Of a stretch of DNA of 7,766 nt, positions 5,358 to 7,766 are shown piece by piece. Below the pieces are notes generated by a model that had not been told where the DNA came from, made no database searches, and saw nothing but the letters and a program-made list of their open reading frames with translations. A program made the translations under genes and the position numbers. This DNA is from Chloroflexota bacterium (GTDB lineage Bacteria > Chloroflexota > Anaerolineae > Caldilineales > Caldilineaceae). Positions within the stretch are counted from its first letter, which is position 1. Each line of letters starts with the position of its first letter. The DNA is taken from positions 1 through 7,766 of the forward strand of contig JACQGT010000454.1 in NCBI GenBank assembly GCA_016199425.1, in the 5' to 3' direction.

Positions 5358-7766
5358 TTACACTTTTTCCACCTTCACTTTCGTGTCGTAAAAGACGGCG
5401 GAGCCGCCCACCAGGTCGCGCAGACAGGTGTTGGGGTTGTGGGTGTCTGTACGCATGGCCGCGTTGGCGTGGATGCCCGTCGCTCGTCGGGGGTCGGCCT
5501 TCAATACCTCGCCGTCGATGGTCACATCGCTGGCTCCGTAAGCCCAGTGGCCGAAGCCCAGATTGAAGGCAATCGTTCCGGGACGCAACCCTTCCAGGGG
5601 CTTGACCACCCCTTGCATAGGAATCTTCGTACCGTTGCCCAAATCCCAGACGCCCTCGGTATTGGTCTTGGAGACGATGCGTACCAGATCGCCTTCGACC
5701 AGACCCAGGCGCTTGACATCCGCGCTGTTCATTGTGATGTAGTTGGCCGGCTCCACCGCCAGCAGCCAGTAGTTGCTGATGGTGCGGCTCTTGGTCTGGG
5801 TGATGGTGCGGTGGGTGATGAGGGCCAGGTCATAGCCTTCAGCCTCGTCCTGGGCCGACACCGGATTGCCCAGGGCATCCAGACCCGGCTCGAAGTAGCG
5901 GGCCACGCCGGAGAAGTGTTCGCCGGTCATACTGTTCTTGCTGTCGTAGCTCTTTTCGCAGTAGAGGTTGATCTGCTTGCCGTATTTGTTGGCCAGCAAG
6001 TCCCCCTTTTTGAGCTTACTGTAGTCCTGGAAGCGACCACCCCGGTTGAGTACGTAGACCACCCGTCGCCACAGACTTTCGTCGTTGTCGATGGCCGCTT
6101 TCCAGGCGTCCACGTCAAAGACGCTTTTTGGCAGATGGCGGCGAGATAGGAGGAAGAGTTCCACCTCGGCGTCGTCGGCTTCGGGCGCCGCGTCTTCCAG
6201 ATTGGGCTTCTCGCCGTAGGCGATGTTCGCCACCTGTTTGATGTAGAGGTCTTCCTGGCGCAGGAAAGGTTTGCCTTCACCCAGGCCATTAGGGCCAAAG
6301 CCGGGCAGACCCATCTCCTCGGCCAGACCGAGCAGGAAGCTCTCCAGGCCCAGGGGCTGTTCCACGCCAAAGACGGTCACCGTCTCGGTCATGGGGGCAA
6401 TCACCGGCTGGCGCACAGGCGCGATTTTGGCAATCACCGAGGGATGAGACTTCTGGAACTCCCAGCGCTCGAAGTAGCTGGTGTCCGGGATGATGTAGTC
6501 GGCGTACATACTGGTCTCGCCTACCACAATGTCGAAAGTGACAAAGAGAGGCAGTTTGGACGGGTCTTTCAGTATTTCGATATTCGTATGGCCGGCGGGC
6601 AGGGAATAGACCGGCGACCCCATATAGAGAAAGAGCGCTTTGGTCGGGTAGGGGTAGGCGTCGCCGATGGAGGGCACGATCTCCTGATAGATATCCGTGG
6701 CCAGGGGATACCAGGGCCGTTTGGCCGGGTAACCCTCGAAAATCGTCGTGTTTTCGTACTTCTGCTGGCTTCGGATCAGATCCACGCCGAATTTCTTGAG
6801 GGATCCACTCTTCATACTGCCCACATTATAGGGCTGGCCCTCTTTGGCCCCGCTCTGGTCATAGGCTTTGGCCAGGGTCATGCCGCCCACGTAGTCGTAG
6901 TTGCCAAGCAGCAGGTTCAGGTCGTACCAGGCCTGCACGTTGTAGTAGCCGTTGGTGTGCTGGCTGACGCCCCGGTGAATGTCGGCGCAGGCTTTGCGTC
7001 CGTGGCTGGTGAACTCCTGGGCAATCTCCCGCAGGTCGCGCTCGCTCACACCGGCGATGGCGGCCCACTCCTCCACTGTATGTTCGTTGGCGCTGTCGTA
7101 GAGAGCCTGCAACGCGCTCTTGACCGCGATTTTGCCCTCTTTGCCCTCCACTTCCGCGTCCACCAGCAGATCGCCCTCGGCAGGGTTCTCTGAGTCGTTG
7201 GGATCGAAGGGGACGAGTTCGCCCTCTTTCATAACGATAAAGGGATCGAACTTCCACGCGCCGGAGCCATCAGCCTTCTCCCGTTCCACCACTTCCAGGC
7301 CCAGATCGGAACCGCGCAGGAACTTGCCGGGCAGCCCGTGCTCGTCCACTTTGACCAGCCAGGCCGCGTTGCAGTAGTTAGGCTCTTTGTCCTCGTCCGC
7401 GGCGGCTTTGTTGGCGTTCTCCAAATACTTCTTATTGTAGCGCTCGGCGGCAATGATCAGTTGGATCAGGGCCAGGGCAATAGCCGCGTCGGAACCGGGC
7501 TTGTTGGGCAGCCACTTCCAGGCCTTGGCCCCCGTCTTGCCCATGCGGGGATCGATGACCACATACCGCATACGCCCATTGGCCACGCCCTCCACTACCT
7601 TCTGCGCCCGGTAAGGTGGGCCGTAGTTGCCTTCAAAGATGTTGGCGCCCACAAAGATGACAAATTCGCTGTTGGCCACGTCACCCTGCCAATAGAACTT
7701 GGAACCGCCGCCCCACTTGCCTTCTTGAAATTGCTCACTCATGGCCTTGCCGGTGAAGTAGAGGGA
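5358..7766 (-). CDS. Molybdopterin oxidoreductase catalytic subunit, TtrA-like (partial, N-terminus outside window)
   Basis: The frame is open to the right edge (SLYFTGKA precedes the first in-window Met at 7742-7740), so that Met is internal and about 200 N-terminal residues are missing, including any Tat signal, 4Fe-4S site and the Mo ligand. Numbered from that Met, FVIFVGANIFEGNYGPP (27-43), VIDPR (62-66) and KPGSDAAIAL (81-90) are bis-MGD cofactor-binding motifs. RYLENANKAAA-like sequence follows (YLENANKAAA, 106-115). NLLLGNYDYVGGM (276-288) and DIVVGETSMYADYIIPDTSYFERWE (404-428 region) are typical of DMSO-reductase-family enzymes. The C-terminal dinucleotide-binding domain is about 637-775 (THRTITQTKSRTISNYWL, then NSADVKRLGLVEGD). 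The best fit is the tetrathionate/arsenate/sulfur reductase group (TtrA, ArrA, SrdA), with TtrA preferred by overall resemblance. It would be the catalytic subunit of a membrane-associated anaerobic respiratory reductase. Electron-transfer (TtrB) and anchor (TtrC) genes would be expected upstream, outside the window. It is the last gene of its transcription unit. Confidence 0.85.
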   Translation of the reverse strand, partial: SLYFTGKAMSEQFQEGKWGGGSKFYWQGDVANSEFVIFVGANIFEGNYGPPYRAQKVVEGVANGRMRYVVIDPRMGKTGAKAWKWLPNKPGSDAAIALALIQLIIAAERYNKKYLENANKAAADEDKEPNYCNAAWLVKVDEHGLPGKFLRGSDLGLEVVEREKADGSGAWKFDPFIVMKEGELVPFDPNDSENPAEGDLLVDAEVEGKEGKIAVKSALQALYDSANEHTVEEWAAIAGVSERDLREIAQEFTSHGRKACADIHRGVSQHTNGYYNVQAWYDLNLLLGNYDYVGGMTLAKAYDQSGAKEGQPYNVGSMKSGSLKKFGVDLIRSQQKYENTTIFEGYPAKRPWYPLATDIYQEIVPSIGDAYPYPTKALFLYMGSPVYSLPAGHTNIEILKDPSKLPLFVTFDIVVGETSMYADYIIPDTSYFERWEFQKSHPSVIAKIAPVRQPVIAPMTETVTVFGVEQPLGLESFLLGLAEEMGLPGFGPNGLGEGKPFLRQEDLYIKQVANIAYGEKPNLEDAAPEADDAEVELFLLSRRHLPKSVFDVDAWKAAIDNDESLWRRVVYVLNRGGRFQDYSKLKKGDLLANKYGKQINLYCEKSYDSKNSMTGEHFSGVARYFEPGLDALGNPVSAQDEAEGYDLALITHRTITQTKSRTISNYWLLAVEPANYITMNSADVKRLGLVEGDLVRIVSKTNTEGVWDLGNGTKIPMQGVVKPLEGLRPGTIAFNLGFGHWAYGASDVTIDGEVLKADPRRATGIHANAAMRTDTHNPNTCLRDLVGGSAVFYDTKVKVEKV

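Noticed and set aside
5271..6149. 292-residue plus-strand frame opposite the oxidoreductase gene
   Set aside because: It starts inside the inverted repeat and lies antisense to a clearly conserved molybdoenzyme. The translation has no recognisable domain. It is a by-product of G+C-rich codon use.
6444..7193. 249-residue plus-strand frame
   Set aside because: Antisense to the same conserved oxidoreductase, without a ribosome site or family resemblance.
7740..7742. ATG as the true start of the oxidoreductase
   Set aside because: The frame stays open upstream to the window edge and family members have about 200 more N-terminal residues.
1..7766. DGR template repeat, reverse transcriptase or Avd gene inside the window
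   Set aside because: No second copy of the 1536-1620 framework was seen by eye and no frame shows reverse transcriptase motifs.

Overview
The window is about 60% G+C. It looks like a piece of a Chloroflexota (Anaerolineae-like) genome or metagenome contig. This is inferred from three things: a CHAT protease next to a NACHT ATPase fused to a formylglycine-generating-enzyme-like (FGE) domain, seven-base repeats between genes, and a respiratory molybdoenzyme of the TtrA/ArrA group. Taxonomy is an inference, because no marker gene is present.

Left half (1-4430, minus strand): a cassette read from right to left. It starts with a 917-residue NACHT-FGE protein (4265-1512). A 124-bp spacer follows, holding a possible attenuator hairpin and a GGACAGN heptad repeat. 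Next is a 414-residue CHAT-domain protease (1387-143), overlapped by 14 bp by a methyltransferase reading frame that appears frameshifted before it leaves the window. The last ~35 residues of the NACHT-FGE protein look like the variable region of a diversity-generating retroelement (DGR) target: conserved framework residues separated by Y/S/L/N/R positions whose codons mostly fit AAY mutated at its adenines. No reverse transcriptase or template repeat lies in the window. My reading is a STAND-type sensor with a possibly diversified recognition domain, paired with a caspase-like protease effector, so a defence or conflict system.

Middle (4431-5316, plus strand): a scar-like junction. A LexA/SOS-type box (GAAC-N4-GTTC) abuts a near-consensus sigma-70 promoter. 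That promoter runs within a few bases into a strong intrinsic terminator, so it would make only a ~40-nt RNA. About 70 bp of heptad repeats follow, and the C-terminal part of a HerA/VirB4-like ATPase lacking its Walker A half emerges from them. It ends in a perfect 21-bp inverted repeat, also built of heptads, which separates it from the convergent gene to the right.

Right (5358-7766, minus strand): the C-terminal ~800 residues of a molybdopterin oxidoreductase catalytic subunit, TtrA-like, running off the right edge. It looks like ordinary metabolism with no obvious link to the left cassette.
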